Positions 13,101 to 25,569 of a stretch of DNA of 64,000 nucleotides are shown here, in pieces. The translations under genes were made by a program, and so were the position numbers. Each line of letters begins with the position of its first letter. The stretch's first letter is position 1. This DNA is from Strix aluco (lineage: Eukaryota; Chordata; Aves; Strigiformes; Strigidae): contig NC_133938.1 of NCBI RefSeq assembly GCF_031877795.1, forward strand, positions 13,734,920 to 13,798,919, in the 5' to 3' direction. The notes under the pieces are model-generated. The model was not told the origin of the DNA. It worked only from the letters and a program-made list of their open reading frames with translations, and searched no databases.

Positions 13101-16100
13101 CTTTTTATATATTTCTCTTCTCTGTCATGGCAAACTGTCCCTTATGTTCAGCTACAGAAATATCCAGTCCTACTGATCCTTCTTGTCCTAAAAGGGAAAT
13201 AATCCAATAATAGTTTCTGGAAATATTATGGGAGCTTTTTTCTAGAGGCTGTAGCAAATATGAAAATCACATATCCCAAACCCTTCTCCTCTGCAAAGTT
13301 CCCAAAAGAGATACATGCAGATAATTTATGCACCCATGTCCTGACCTGAGAATAGAGTAAATGATGTAGTTCTGAGAAAAATGATACTCAAAGGGAGAGT
13401 CCTGATTTGTGTCCTTTGCTAACCCCACAATAAGTGCAGAAGGCAAACTCTAGAGTGGCAGAAAAGAAAATCCCCAATTACTTTTCTTATTTAAGCTTAA
13501 GAATGATTATCTGGTTTTATTTGTATTTTCTTTTAAAACCTACCTTGCCAACATTGCAAGGATGCATCTAACTAAGAATTCAGTACAATACACCAACACA
13601 GTGCAATGCAGAGGAAAATGGAGTTCTCTGTGTCTCTTAAGATCTTATTCCAGTGAGCTGTGCCTACCACAGTGTTTCCCTTTTTGAAGCATCAGGCAAG
13701 TGACAGCCCCAGGGAGAATTAAACTATACTAAATACTTTCACAAAGTTGTTGCATTCATGGTCTGCCTTATTTCACTTGATGTGGACTCTCCTTGCCCTT
13801 CCTTATGTTACTGTAAATTCAGTCTCAAAAGAACCCTCTTAGACTTAGTTTGAAGCTTTAGAAGGCAGGCATTCTGTATTGCAGCGCTGTATGCACGGGG
13901 GATCATTCCACCTAATGTGCATACACTAAAACAAAAGTTCATCCTTTATATACCTTGAAGACATGAATATGCATACATTTTCCAAGAAGTCTCCACCTTT
14001 CTGCCTATCTATTACATTTACATAATGCTGGTGTTGCAAAACTACACTACGCATTCGCGGGGGTCTCGGGTGGTCATTGGTGGTCGTTCAGGGAGTTAGC
14101 CCCCTACTCCTTTTTCCGTTTTATGGTCACAAGTCTTTTGAGGACAATTTCTTCTCCTTGGATATTTCCCAACTCTGTTGTCTGGCCAAGATGTTCTTTC
14201 TTAGCCACCTTGTTTGAGCATTTCTGCCAGGATGTATCTATTCTCAAGGTTAGGATATTTTCTCTGTACATTTTAATCACTCAGGCCTTGTTAAATACAA
14301 AGTTAAACATTGTTTGGTAAAAGAATTTCTTAATATTTAAGGTATAATGGATCACTTTATTGTTACAGGCCTCAACTTGCAGGCACCAACTGCTTGCAGA
14401 CATCAGCTAGCAGGCATCACTTAATACTTCTGCTGTGTTTCTGCTCCATCTCCTATGCAATCTATGCAATGGCAAAACATGCAGTCTTTTCTTGAAAGCT
14501 TATAGCTCATTAGCTCCTTAAGGGACTTGCCTAGTCTATAGATCAGAACTGGATATGTGCTTTGCACTCTTTTATCATTAGTTTTGGGGGAAACTGACAT
14601 TGTGTGTTTGTATGTTAGAAAATATTCGTGCATTGCTTGAACAGTGCTTACACTGTTTTTCTTACAATGTCTGTACATTGTCTGTACTTCCTTCTGATGA
14701 ATGTAGGTGTTCAACGTACTTCCATCTTCTGGGTGGAACTATTGGCTATGAAAGCTCTGTAAAATCAGCTTTATAAACATTATCATGTAAAATGTCCTTT
14801 TGAGGTTGAAAAACGTGTTCTATTTTTCCTGAACACAGGTACTTGAAATGTCTACCTCATCTGCTTTTTACTAAACTGATAAAATACACATCTACTATCA
14901 AAGATGTGATTCTGTTATGGATTTAAGTAGGGAGATGCCCCCCCTCCACCCTTATGATGTAGACAAGTACATGTTCAGTTGTTTATCAGCATTTAGAGAA
15001 TGCTGCCAAAATACGCAGCAGAGGTAGGCTTTTAAAATTAATGCTCCCAAGGCTATCCTTGTCTTCCTCAGCCAGCCTCGGGTACAAGCCTGCAGCCCTG
15101 GTGCCTGTACGGCAAGGAGCAGAACAAATGTGGTTTTCATACAAGAAGCATGTTAATGTTTTATTGTTCATGGGTGAGAGAAGTGATTTTTTTGACCAAG
15201 CATTGTTGAACAGTTGTGGGAATCTATTTTAAAGTTTACTTTGCACCTATAGTGAAATTTGAAAAGTAGGTCTGAACACTTTTTTGCACAGGGCAGTTGA
15301 CTTCAATAGCTATTCTGATCCAGATATTCCCTATCAGTTCTGCAGTGGACAGTTCTGTAATAAAAAAAACCATTCCATTTTGGAAAACACCAAATACTGC
15401 GAAACAAAATAATTTATTTTCTGGAAGGAATGCTTGTATAGGAAATTTTTATAGTCAGTTTTCCTGGATAAGTGAACTCAATGTGTTTAATCATACAGTC
15501 TGATGTGGTCCATGACACAGCTCAAACATAGTGACTGGCATAGTGGCATCCTTCCCGTGCCCAGTCCTGCTTTGTACAGGATATTGGACTAGATGACCCA
15601 CTGGGGTTCCTTCCAACCTGTATTATTGTCCTGTAAATACACATTTTACAAACACATACATTATTTGGCTCAACAATTTGAAGAATAAAGACAAAGCCAA
15701 AACAGGTAAGACTTGATCAACAGCTGTTTTGAAACGAAGAGAACTAGATAACACAAAATGTGTAACTTAGATACGTGGGAAATTAAGAGAAAATAGACAT
15801 TTAGGTTTACGGTTTTAAAACTATTTCAGCGGTGAATATGTTTAAGCTGCATGTATTGAAGAAAGCAGAGAGTAAAGGGGAAGTTTGCAATTCCCAGGAC
15901 GCAGAGTTAGTTTCTTATTTATAGCAGCCTATTTTACAGACTGTTAAGCATTGACATTAGCAGCCACTCTGATGTTATCCGAATGAAGAAAGGAAATTCA
16001 GATGGAAAACAGAAAAACTTATCAGTAATACTTCCGACTGCATTTTTTTTTTTGTGTGGGCTAGGCTAAAATAGTTGTTGGCTTTTGTTATTTGTAATAT

Positions 16101-19100
16101 CATATATATACACAGAAGACTGAGACTTTACCTAGAGGCAGTTTAACATGTTTAATTTTTTCTTCCTGATTTTAATTATAACACCACATGTTTTCAGCTT
16201 TGGAAATCTGTTCATTCCTAAGTGGGTTTTATTACCCTCCAGCATTGACCAGTGCTGGCTGAAGATGTTAATGCTCCATTAAGATGCTGCCGCCTCTATA
16301 ATTCTGCTCACTGAAAGAACTGTGTATGTGTTTCCTAATCCATTTTAGGCAAAGCCACCAAAGGTAGTAACTACAGACCAGAGGCTTGTGCACTCTTATT
16401 CTCAGTCAAAGCTGGTGGGATCCAATAGCTTCAGGGAAGTGATGTCTTACCCAAAGGTGCTATTTACAGATCCAGATCAGTCTGTGATCCCAGGATAGGC
16501 AATGGCCAAAGCATCTGAAGAGAAGCTATTTAAGCGAGGAAGAGAAGGTTTTAAAAGAATCCTTAGTTGCCTTCTTCTGGAGAGTTATTCCTGCCCAGGC
16601 TAGTTTTTTCAACAGAAGCAGCTCTTCACTGGAAGGCCCATGTGAGCTTTACGTCCCTTGAGATTCCAGTCATGCACTTTCTTAAGAATTCAGAGGAGTG
16701 GATTTTGGATTTTAAGAGGAATATTAGAGTCTAAATCCCACCTAACTGCCATGAAGATTCAACAGTAACCTTTTCTAGCCAGCTTACTGCAGTGATGTGA
16801 CTAAGCACCACTAATAATTGTAGGTGAAACAGTGTTTAATTGTATAAGTGATCCTGTCTTGCAGAGTTTAGCAGTAGCACGCAGTCCCTGCCTTGCCACA
16901 GGAAAGAAAATCAGAATTGTTAAATAGAAAACAAGAAAATAGGGTCGCCATATTGGTATTGTTTGATTTCTCCATTTTAAGTCTACTTAGGACTGAGCAA
17001 AGTTTTTCCCAGATTTGGAACAGCACATGGCAATGGTGGTATGTGTTTAACTTGTCCTATCAAGCCTAAAAGTTTTCAGTCCTAAAACAGGCAGATTAAA
17101 TATGCAAAGTAAAATTCAGTCCTGGGCATAAGGCCAGCAAAAAGTCTGGTGTGGGAATTAGATGTTGGATGAGCTCTCAGTGGAGGAGGAACTGACCTGT
17201 CACGCCGTATCAAGGTGTACTTGAGACTACATTGTCAAATTAGCTTTCCTATTCTCTGGATTGGAACAGATGTTACATCACGGATGGTAGGAGCCTAATA
17301 AACACAGTAGAGACAGAAGAACTCAAGTCTGACCTAGCTTCCTCTGCAGTCATTAGGAATTCTCTCTTTGCTTTACTTGCACAGAAGAGACAAAGGTGTA
17401 TGGTTGTAACAGCATTCCCATTTTAATCAGTGAGAATTTTATGACCTCTAAACCTCGAGTTATTGTGCGCAGATGCATTCATAAATAACTAATATGCTGT
17501 TTGGAAATGGAACATCCATTCCACTGAGCTCTAAACAAGAACAGTGACCTGATGAAGCTGCCAAAAGATCAGGACTCTGAAATTTCCCTTTGACCAAGAT
17601 TACCTGTCAGTGTTTCTGCTCAGTGGTGGAAGCATGAGGCATGCACAAAGGGTGGAGACTTTGGGTGCCGATGAAACATCTGTGAACCTGACAGGAATAA
17701 AGAATAGTGATCCTTCCAGCCACCTGGCTGAGATGAAGAACTGTGATGTAACTCACGGGGATGTATTTACAAGGGAAGATAAACTGACTGAAGAATGAAG
17801 GGTGAAGAATGACAGGGTCCTCTGATCACTTTCCTACTAAGGCATTGAGTTTCTAAATTGTGTTCTGGAAGGTAAAGTAGGTGTAACAATAAGTTAGAAA
17901 TTTTCCAATTAATTTTTAAAAAATCATGTTCTGGGGATATAGTTTAATATTCTGTAATTTCTTTCATAGTCAGTTACAGAACACCCACCTGCCTCTAAGG
18001 ACAGCAAGTGGGTGCTTTTTAACAAAGACCTCATACTGGAAATGCAAGGACTGAAAGCCCTACTCACACAACCAACAGTTGCAAGCTGCCTGATTCTGTG
18101 GGAATTGGGTATTTCAGATGAATGAAATAGAATGAAATGAAATGAAATGAAATGAAATGAAATGAAATGAAATGAAATGAAATGCACAATGGTAGCTGTA
18201 GTAAGCAGGTAGATACTGTTGTTTTTAAATTTATTTCTCAGTGATTTCCAAGGCAGCTGCACAGAAAAGTGCATCTGAAAATTTAGTAGACACCTACTTG
18301 TGTTTTAACATGGCGAAATGTAAATACCTTTGAATATATGGCCCTCTGGCAATTAAGAAAGGGAGAAAAAAACCTGATTGTTTTTAATATCTGACTCATC
18401 CTTTAAAGCTTTTTTTCAGGTGACAGTATGTAGGAGGGTAATAAGTAATAGAGAAGAGCAATACATTGGTAGTCAAGCAAGACAAAACTGATTCTGTCTA
18501 GGTAACGTAAAGCACCTAGTAGGTGTCTTAAGTTCCCTATTCGAAGTCATCTGAGGAAAAGGGGCATGAGTATAACAAATAAGGCAGGCAGTCCAGAGCA
18601 GAGGATTTTCAAGGATGTCCGAAAACCTTCACTGTTTCAGATCACATGCCATGGAAGCTAGCCTACAAAGTTCAACCAAAATGCATTTTTCTTTTTATTC
18701 TTTTTTCACAGTGTTCTACTGTTTTTTTCTAAAATCAGTTGAAATCACATGATGGGTAAGCAGTAGTTTTTAGATTCTTATCACAGACATTTTCAATAAC
18801 CATTATGAAAGAACAAGTGACCATCTACCCTCTCACGATCTTCCACTTCTGAGCCTTCTCATGCTGATCCCCTGTTAGAAGTGCCTCTGGGGAGGGACAA
18901 ATGTGTGCTTTTCCCTTTAGAGAAGGGATAATCAATAGTAATAGTGATAGCAGGTATGTAATTTATTTCTGTCTTTTGAAAGGTTGTCAGAGAATCATTA
19001 ACCCTGGTAGGTAAGTAGGTGGGGAACAAAGGAACAAGTGTTTCTGTGTCACCGCCCTTGGTGGCTTGTGACCCATTAGATGAGACACCAGTCTAGAAAG

Positions 19101-22100
19101 ATACATCAGAATCATTAGCAGGGGATTATAGATAAAACACAGCGGTAAATTCATGCCAGATGTGAATAGGTATTGGGGCAGCATGTTTCCACTGGATTTC
19201 CAGGCAGCTTGAGCCATTGCTCTGGGAACCAAGTACTACACTGTCTCAGCAAGGTTTTTAACACTCTTTTTGATGACAAAGATACAAATGTTAGTGACAA
19301 CTGACGTTTGATATGAAGCTTCTAACTAGTGAGTTTATTCCAGAGTCTCTGTCTGTCTTTCTGAAAATGGTGGTCCTCAGCCATCCTTTCTACAGACAGT
19401 TGTTTTTTCTCAGTGGCAGTATGTGTTTAGGGGTCTAAATTCCCAAACCTACAACAAATGGAGATTTGATGACAGAAAATTTAGTTGACTGATTTTAATG
19501 CCAAAAGGAGCAACATTGTACTATGGAGATGATTACTCCAGTCATTTTTCATATGAGCTCATTAAATTTCTCTGTATTTGAAGTTACCTAAAGCCGTAGT
19601 GGCATTTCAAAACTGCAAGCACTATGGAAAACTGTATCTGGGTCTTGCTTTTATGAGAAGACAGTAGCCTTGAATAACCTTGAAAACAGTCCTCATTTAT
19701 GGGGTTTGTTATAATCTGAGAAAGAGAAATACGCAGTTTTCTCTCCTGGAGCTGCAGAGAGTGTCACTGAATTACTGTGGTACTAGCTGTGAATTATTGT
19801 CACATTAAGTTAGTTTTGTGCCACGACTTTAAGTTAGTTTTATGAATTGGACCTTTGTCATTTAGGAGGCCAGCATGGGAAGCATGGGGCTGTCATTAGT
19901 CACGCTCATCCATATTTTACTGTGACTGTTAGGAAGTCAGCGTTCCAGCCATTCATAAAGGGGCAGCAATTTCCATGCTTACAAACCTCATTCTTCATCA
20001 CAAGTGCCTAGATCTAGACCTGAGTATCGGTGCCCATTCTAGAAGAGGTTGCTGAAAAGCCAATGGCAATCAGCTGTGCTGATTAGGTTAGATTGGCTAG
20101 CCAGAGCAGATGTATTTATGGAATAAAGAGATCATTAAAATACATATTAAGACAAGAGAGCTTTAAAATGGCCGTGGCCTTCACCCTGTGGGACATGTAT
20201 TTCCCGTGGAATAGTCATATGAAAATAGGTGTCTCGGCAGCTGAGACACACAAAACAAGCTGCTTTATAGCAGCTGAGATGCGAGTTGCTAGCTTTATTG
20301 TAACTGGGGAAGGTAGGCATTTGGTCCAGAATGGTTCACCATTCCCCTTTTCTCTTTGCTACTAGTGAGTAACCCCCTCCTAAACCCTTTGTTTCTGTGG
20401 TATAGAAAACTTCTGAAAGACATGCTGCCCTTGTTTGGGAACTGACCTTTTTAAGGCACCACCTGCTGCTTCACAAACTATTGCAGCACATGAGTGCTTC
20501 AGCATTACATAAATACAGCAGTGTCAGCAAACACCAAGATGACAGAGAGCAAGGGAAGCAAGAGAACTGTGCTTCTGAAAGCTTCACAGAAGGGGAGAGG
20601 GTAGTTCAGCTCAGACTTAAGATACCCTTGCAGTGAGTCAAGGGGACTGGGCCGGTTCCTTAAAGGTTGGCCAGGCTGGTCGTTTCCAGTGCTGGAACTG
20701 CTGTGTGTGGAGGTGGGCTGGCTGAATGTGCCAGCACTTCTGACAGGATGCAACAAGGGACCAAACGTGGCAGCATCTGCAGATGCCACCAAGAGCAAAA
20801 CCAAGCTACAGAGCGTGAATGCGATCCCTTGCTGGATCTCTGCAAGGAGCAGCTGCTGACTCCCACACAAGACTTAGCACAGGGGGACGTAAATGTACAT
20901 TGAGTGCAGTCAGACTGTACAGGAGCTGTCCGCAAGCCAGCACTGCATCTGACAAGAATTTCATGGCCTATTTCAAAAATATATTTTTTGGAGTTTGAAA
21001 CTCCTTTTATTCTCCTGCAGAATAAAGAGGTGGCAGAAAGTATGATGGTCAGGAATGTCCTCAAACATTACAGTTGTCTGGCATCCTGGTCAGCAACTTG
21101 GAGATTAAAATGCAGCACAAAGTTCAGAAAAAGAGGCTTTAGCAACATTGTCATGGGCCCATTTAAATGTGGGCAAACTCCATGGCATGCATGCATGAAA
21201 GACTAAGCGTGGAGAAGCAGAGAGGAAGCTTGCTTTTGAGTAGAGAATCAAGGCTGTCACCAGGCATTTGAGAGGAATTGAATAATCATCGGATGCAATC
21301 TGTGTGGTGTACACAGCCGTCATGAAAGCTTCTTCTGTCACTACTGTGAAGGCAAAAGACAGCTCTCCTTCCTCAAGGAATGACCTGCATTACACTCACT
21401 GCATGGGATGGAGATGAAACTCATCACTCAGAAAAGCTCGGTGCTACATTATGTTTTCTAGGGAACACTCAGAAGTATTACTGGCTACAAACATCATTCC
21501 TCTTTGCTAAAATGCCCTGCTCTCTTCTTCAGCATAGGAGAATAAATTGGTCTTGTTTTTCTTGAAGTCCAGTTATGAAAAATAACTTGAACAGCTGGGA
21601 CAACCTCTGGCCAAAACAGAATCTTTGGGGTGTTAAAGAAAAAAATTCTTCAATGAAAGTGAGTTCTTGTACAACAAAACCAGTGCTGCTATAAAACATG
21701 CGTTGCCCAAAGGTCACCGTAACATCAGAACCAATCCACCAAGCTTGCATATACCCGTGCACAGAAACACACAACCTTGCTAAGTTACTGCTGTTTGAAA
21801 AGTTTTAGGTTAGTCATAGCATTACATACCCTGACACTTTAGATGACAAGAAAGAAATTAACAAGTCAGTGTTGTTCATCTCATTAACAGTATGATATCA
21901 AAAGTTACTCTGTTAGGCTTCCTTTGGAGGGTATTACATGTTAAAATAGTTTCTAAATATCTCTGGAAACTGTTCTGTATACCAAAGGTGTAATTTTATT
22001 TTAAAACATGACTACTTAGGAGAAAGAGCATAAGCTCCCTCATTTGATTAACGTACTTTGCTCCAGATGATGGAGCCTACAGAACCTTCTCATATAAATC

Positions 22101-22345
22101 TGTGGAAACACAGTGAATAATTTGGTTTATGGAAGCTGCTCCTCTATGTTAGAATGCTTATAACATGAAACAGAACAACTTCTATTTTATATCAGACCAT
22201 TTTTTTGTGCCAGTGTTTAGATTCTGAGATAAATCTTTGTAACAATCAAAACTAATGTTTTTTGCCCGTTTCACAGGTTGATGCAGAAGGAACACAGGAG
22301 GATGTATTTCTGGAAGTCTGCAAAACAATTGACTCTTTTCTGTAA
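6987..22345 (+). CDS. AK5: Adenylate kinase isoenzyme 5, C-terminal kinase domain (partial gene, 4 exons)
   Basis: Joined exons 6987-7150, 8184-8300, 12276-12464 and 22277-22345 give 539 coding bases ending in TAA. The product is the final adenylate kinase domain of AK5, which transfers phosphate between ATP and AMP or related NMPs in the cytosol and nucleus, mainly in brain (family knowledge). Seen: P-loop GGPGSGKG, the NMP-binding LSTGDLL segment, the [10 protein letters not shown] motif, and the C-terminal part [11 protein letters not shown] through CKTIDSFL. Exon phases fit: the first exon starts after one codon base, the other junctions fall between codons. The N-terminal half, including the first kinase domain, lies left of the window. 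The next gene, ZZZ3, is convergent, as in mammals. Oddity: positions equivalent to AK1 Arg44, Arg138 and Arg149 are Gln, His and Gly, so this domain may be catalytically weak. AK1 would be the alternative assignment, but the locus and residues favour AK5. Confidence 0.93.
8184..8300 (+). CDS. AK5: AK5 coding exon: GYPR motif
   Basis: The acceptor is CCAATGCAG|GGT and the donor is AACAAG|GTGACC. The 39 codons start at [11 protein letters not shown] and include FLIDGYPRE, the conserved segment whose arginine (AK1 Arg97) contacts the phosphates. The phase is 0 at both ends. Confidence 0.94.
8301..12275 (+). other. AK5: AK5 intron
   Basis: AT-rich intron of about 4 kb between phase-0 exons. I saw no exon, repeat family or RNA gene in it. 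The short 1-kb intron 7151-8183 before it is likewise featureless. Confidence 0.75.
12276..12464 (+). CDS. AK5: AK5 coding exon: LID region and following helix
   Basis: The acceptor is TTTCTTTGTAG|ATT and the donor is TGCAAG|GTAAAT; 63 codons, phase 0 at both ends. It encodes the strand [11 protein letters not shown], the short LID ([10 protein letters not shown]) and the helix ending in [14 protein letters not shown]. The LID lacks the usual GRxDD motif, and GGA (Gly) at 12393-12395 replaces the arginine of the RLExYY helix. Confidence 0.94.
13845..13850. repeat. Target site duplication, left
   Basis: TTAGTT directly abuts the LTR terminus and is identical to the right-hand copy. Confidence 0.65.
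13851..14577 (-). mobile_element. Solo LTR of an endogenous retrovirus
   Basis: A 727-bp element, read on the minus strand, starts TGATAAAAG and ends AAAGCTTCA, so it has TG...CA termini. It is flanked by an exact 6-bp direct repeat (TTAGTT on the plus strand, at 13845-13850 and 14578-14583). A TATATAAAG box lies on the minus strand at 13944-13952, as expected for the U3/R boundary. It contains a CpG-bearing segment near 14050-14090 unlike the surrounding intron. No internal viral genes are present, so this is a recombined solo LTR. A 6-bp duplication fits ERVK-like elements. The family is not identified. Confidence 0.72.
13944..13952 (-). promoter_or_regulatory. LTR TATA box
   Basis: TATATAAAG on the minus strand lies about 100 bp from the LTR 3' end. 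It is probably the old retroviral promoter core. Present activity is unknown. Confidence 0.45.
14578..14583. repeat. Target site duplication, right
   Basis: TTAGTT directly follows the LTR terminus TATCA. It is identical to 13845-13850. Confidence 0.65.
15537..15640 (+). mobile_element. CR1 LINE 3'-end fragment
   Basis: The stretch TTGGACTAGATGACCCAC followed by TTCCTTCCAACCTGTATTAT is a typical CR1 3' UTR end in the plus orientation. The copy is severely 5' truncated, as is usual for CR1. Confidence 0.8.
18131..18184. repeat. AATGA pentanucleotide microsatellite
   Basis: Ten perfect AATGA units plus AATG run in tandem, with imperfect units just upstream from about 18118. It lies in the last AK5 intron. 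Confidence 0.97.
22277..22345 (+). CDS. AK5: AK5 last coding exon with stop codon
   Basis: The acceptor is CCGTTTCACAG|GTT. The 22 codons [20 protein letters not shown] plus Phe-Leu are followed by TAA at 22343-22345. This matches the AK family C-terminal pattern (NAEGxxxDVFxxV). The intron before it is 9.8 kb. Confidence 0.93.
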   Translation, partial: VDAEGTQEDVFLEVCKTIDSFL

Positions 22346-22608
22346 AAGGAAGAGGCAGCATTTTCTTTCTCAACAGAAACGCAGTAATGGTGTGTACAGA
22401 GCCTCACCTCACATGCACTTGACAGTCATGGTTAAAATGCTGTTCAAAGCAATACTGCTTTCTTGAGAGGTATCTGGAATTTGTGCATGTGGTATGTTAT
22501 TTTAGATGCAATGTTTTTTCTCTGTTCTGACAATACACTCAGTAGAAAGTGGTCTGTATGCTAACTCTAGGAACCGTATCTTGTTTATTGGTTGTTTGCC
22601 CTTCACAG

Positions 22609-22737
22609 GTTAAAAGCGGCACAGTCAACAGCAGCTCTGATATGTATTTCATGGTCTCATACATTCGATGGGAAATCAAACAGTGCCTGGCCAGCAGTGA
22701 GCTCTTCAACCACACCATTCACCATTTAGCATATTAA
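22609..22737 (+). CDS. Candidate alternative terminal exon of AK5
   Basis: A strong acceptor (TTGTTTGCCCTTCACAG|GTT) precedes 42 open codons ending in TAA. If joined to the exon ending at 12464, which is phase 0, it would replace the normal C-terminus with VKSGTVNSSSDMYF and further residues to HHLAY. The codons look constrained: C or G is frequent at third positions although surrounding DNA is AT-rich. I do not recognise the peptide, and the stretch lies inside the presumed 3' UTR. It could equally be chance or a remnant. Confidence 0.3.
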   Translation, partial: VKSGTVNSSSDMYFMVSYIRWEIKQCLASSELFNHTIHHLAY

Positions 22738-23630
22738 CTTTAAGATTACTGCGTACAAGTTCCCCATTGATTATTTTCTTCTAATTAACAATTTTTGCGG
22801 TATCACTTATATTGTTCTTGGGCTTTAGTGACCAAAATCTGTTCTGTTACATGCAGCTGTAAAACAGCTGGAATTAGTCAAGTTAACTTTTCACATGTCC
22901 ACAGAACACTATTACAACAAGAAGCAGAAAAATTGAAGGTGAAGATACGGTTGAATATTGTGGAAGTCTGTCAATCCATTATTGTGGAGCAGACATCGTT
23001 TTTTGAGACAGCCTTGTCTTCTGGCGGGAATTGTAGGATATTATAAATGACGACTTCCCAGTTTTGGGAGCTGAGGTGAAAATGATGATTGTATTGTATA
23101 GTTAAATGTGCAATCCATTGATTTTCCATATTAACAGCAGTTTTACTATATTAATTAAAGTCTACGTATAAAGCTGACTGTAAGCCAGAATGTATGAAGA
23201 TGTCTTTTAATCATACTTCGGAAGTATTTCAAATGCAAAATTCAGATCATCATCTGTTGGCTCATACTGGCATTGCCAAAACTTGGGGAGGGGGGCGGGG
23301 GAAGAGAAGGAAAATGTCAGGGATTATTTGATTCATATTGCTTGCATCTTTAGTAAGCCATTTATCTGTAATATCTGCAGAAAAGTCTGTAAAAATCATA
23401 CCGTATTTCCATTAGGTTAACCAAAATATTGTGGAGTTTCTTTGGTATTCTGATAGCTAAGTAAAAGCTTGTTTGACATTCCTGTAACGTAACTGCATCC
23501 TCTTACTGGAACTACTGGATGAATTCACAGTTGAAGTGAGTTGCATGATTGCTCTTACTGTCAAAGTTGTACTTTATGCGTCAGATTTGGATTTTTAAAG
23601 TTACCTTTCTTGTAATGAAGACATAATACA

Positions 23631-23650
23631 AATAAAACATGTACAATAAA
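23631..23650 (+). terminator. AK5: Two polyadenylation signals, AK5
   Basis: Canonical AATAAA occurs at 23631-23636 and again at 23645-23650, followed within about 40 bases by a T/G-containing stretch. They are the best candidates for the AK5 mRNA end, 1.3 kb after the stop. Confidence 0.6.
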
Positions 23651-23665
23651 TGAGCAGTAATGACT

Positions 23666-25569
23666 TCTGTTACAGTATATGTGGGTTTAATCCTTTTTAA
23701 AGCACAGTACATGACTTGAAAATATAGCTCAAATCAGCATGCTTACAGAACATGTCCTTTTTCCATTCAGGGCAGATTCTTCTGTTTTCTTTTTCTTCCT
23801 TGGCATTTGCCCTGTAAATGCTAATTCAGTTATTTTTAAGGGACTGTTTTAGATTTACATTTAGATGTTCTTATCCTTCATATCCTGGCTGTTCCTTCTT
23901 TCCTGGGTCCTTTCATAGCCTACATTTTACATCTGATGCTCTAGGAAGTGCTGTTCCAGCTCCAGCCCAGTGCCATTAAGTGACCAGTAACATCTGCAGT
24001 ACAACAGCTTTAAGCAAGAGACTTTCAGAATGCAGCAGCTTGAGAAGGCAGGTTTTTCTAAACCAAGCCTTGAAGCACTAGCAGCTGTCTGGCGTAGTAT
24101 TTTTCCAAAAAAAAGTTAAATATTCTGGAGTTACCATGAAGTTACAAATTCATCTGGGTAGGTTTCCTGGAGTATTTTTTATTACTCCTAATTACAATGT
24201 AAGTTAAAAAGTACGGAGTATCATACTTGTGCAGGTGGGAACAAAGGCAACAATCAGCTGCTAATTTTTTTTTTTTTAAGTTACAAAAATTATTTAACAT
24301 ACAGTTTCAGTTTAATTTTTCTTTCTGCTTCTTCTGGTCTTTTCTGTGGAACAAAACAAAAAATTCCCATGCTTGATTTGGTGTATGTGCATTAGATACC
24401 GGTTTGCCTATGTTCATAATGTATGCAAGAGAAAGAGCTGTATATGCATGCATATGGAAATATAATATTTATACATATTCAATAAAAAGAGGACTTATCC
24501 AAGACACTTCTTTCTTGGGTGATTCAGACTTGAGATTCTCCTTCTGCTTCCAATCTCATTCAAATTATACCATGGCTTTTTGTTCTTCCCAAGCTATCCT
24601 GAATCAATGACTGAATACTTTCACTAATGTACTTTTGTTATGTTCTTCCAATAATTTTTTCAGGATATCAACAGGAAACAAATCTTACCACAGATTCTCT
24701 CCCTGATAATACACCTTCACCAACTCTAGCTTCCTATCAACAGCATGAATGATGTGGAAAGCACATTTTTTATGGTCTTGGAGAGCCCTTCAGAGCACTA
24801 TCTTTTCCAATTAAAAACTAAAATACATAATGTGAATTTTTGTGTTGTTTTTTTTAAGGTTTTTAAAATTTATCTAAGTATACTAGATAGGTGAGATGTT
24901 TACATATGAGACTTGCTCAGTGTTTTAATAACTGTACTATATTACCTTCTAAATAGATTAAATGCTTAAAATTGGGATTTTTTTCTGAAGCAAAAAGTAA
25001 CTACACCTAAAGTTATTGCAAAACTTAATACTGATCAGTTTATAATTAAAGTTATTAGGTGCAGCCAGCCAATTACCCTTCTTATTGCCATCTTTTAAAG
25101 CCGAATTAGTTTCTTTTCTAGCTAATTATTCCGAGTATTCAAGTTTCAAAGCAACTGGAAGTCTGTTACAGTTATAAAATAATCAAGTGTTTCCGAATCA
25201 CAAGCTGTACATTTCAATAGAAAATATATTAACTAAAATATGTCACAATAATTACAAAATTTCTCAGACAATGGTATACAGTGTACCAAGGCTACTAAAA
25301 TCTGAATTTTCTGCAATCTGAAAAAGAACAGTCTGTGAGTAAGATACGAGAAAACTAAAATGCTAATCCTGCAAAAGGCAAAGCATATTTTAGGAGGCGC
25401 AGAGCACCATCAGTTCCCATTAAAATGAAAAGCAGAGGAAGGCGCTGGGCATCTTGCAGGTCTGCATAGTGATATCTGTATGACGTATTAAAATGTCCTT
25501 TTAATGTTTTCCATCTCAGTTAAAAAGTCAGAACTACACAGAAAGGAAGTCACAGCAAGCATTCTATAT
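23666..25569. other. AK5-ZZZ3 intergenic interval
   Basis: This AT-rich stretch lies between the two convergent 3' ends. It includes a 13-base T run at 24265-24277. No gene, RNA or repeat family was recognised. Confidence 0.6.

Larger units (their letters stand above)
12465..22276 (+). other. AK5: AK5 last intron
   Basis: This 9.8-kb intron holds the solo LTR (13851-14577), a CR1 3' end (15537-15640) and the AATGA microsatellite (18131-18184). The remainder shows no supported gene. Small open frames around 20500-21800 lack splice or start context and look like noise. Confidence 0.7.
22346..23665 (+). other. AK5: AK5 3' untranslated region
   Basis: This is sequence downstream of the AK5 stop without a sustained open frame, ending a little after the paired AATAAA hexamers at 23631 and 23645. 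The exact cleavage site is inferred. The segment also holds an exon-like open stretch (22609-22737), listed separately. Confidence 0.6.

Noticed and set aside
17924..18274. 116-codon minus-strand frame with repeated Phe-His-Ser residues
   Set aside because: The repetition is the translated AATGA microsatellite, not a protein.
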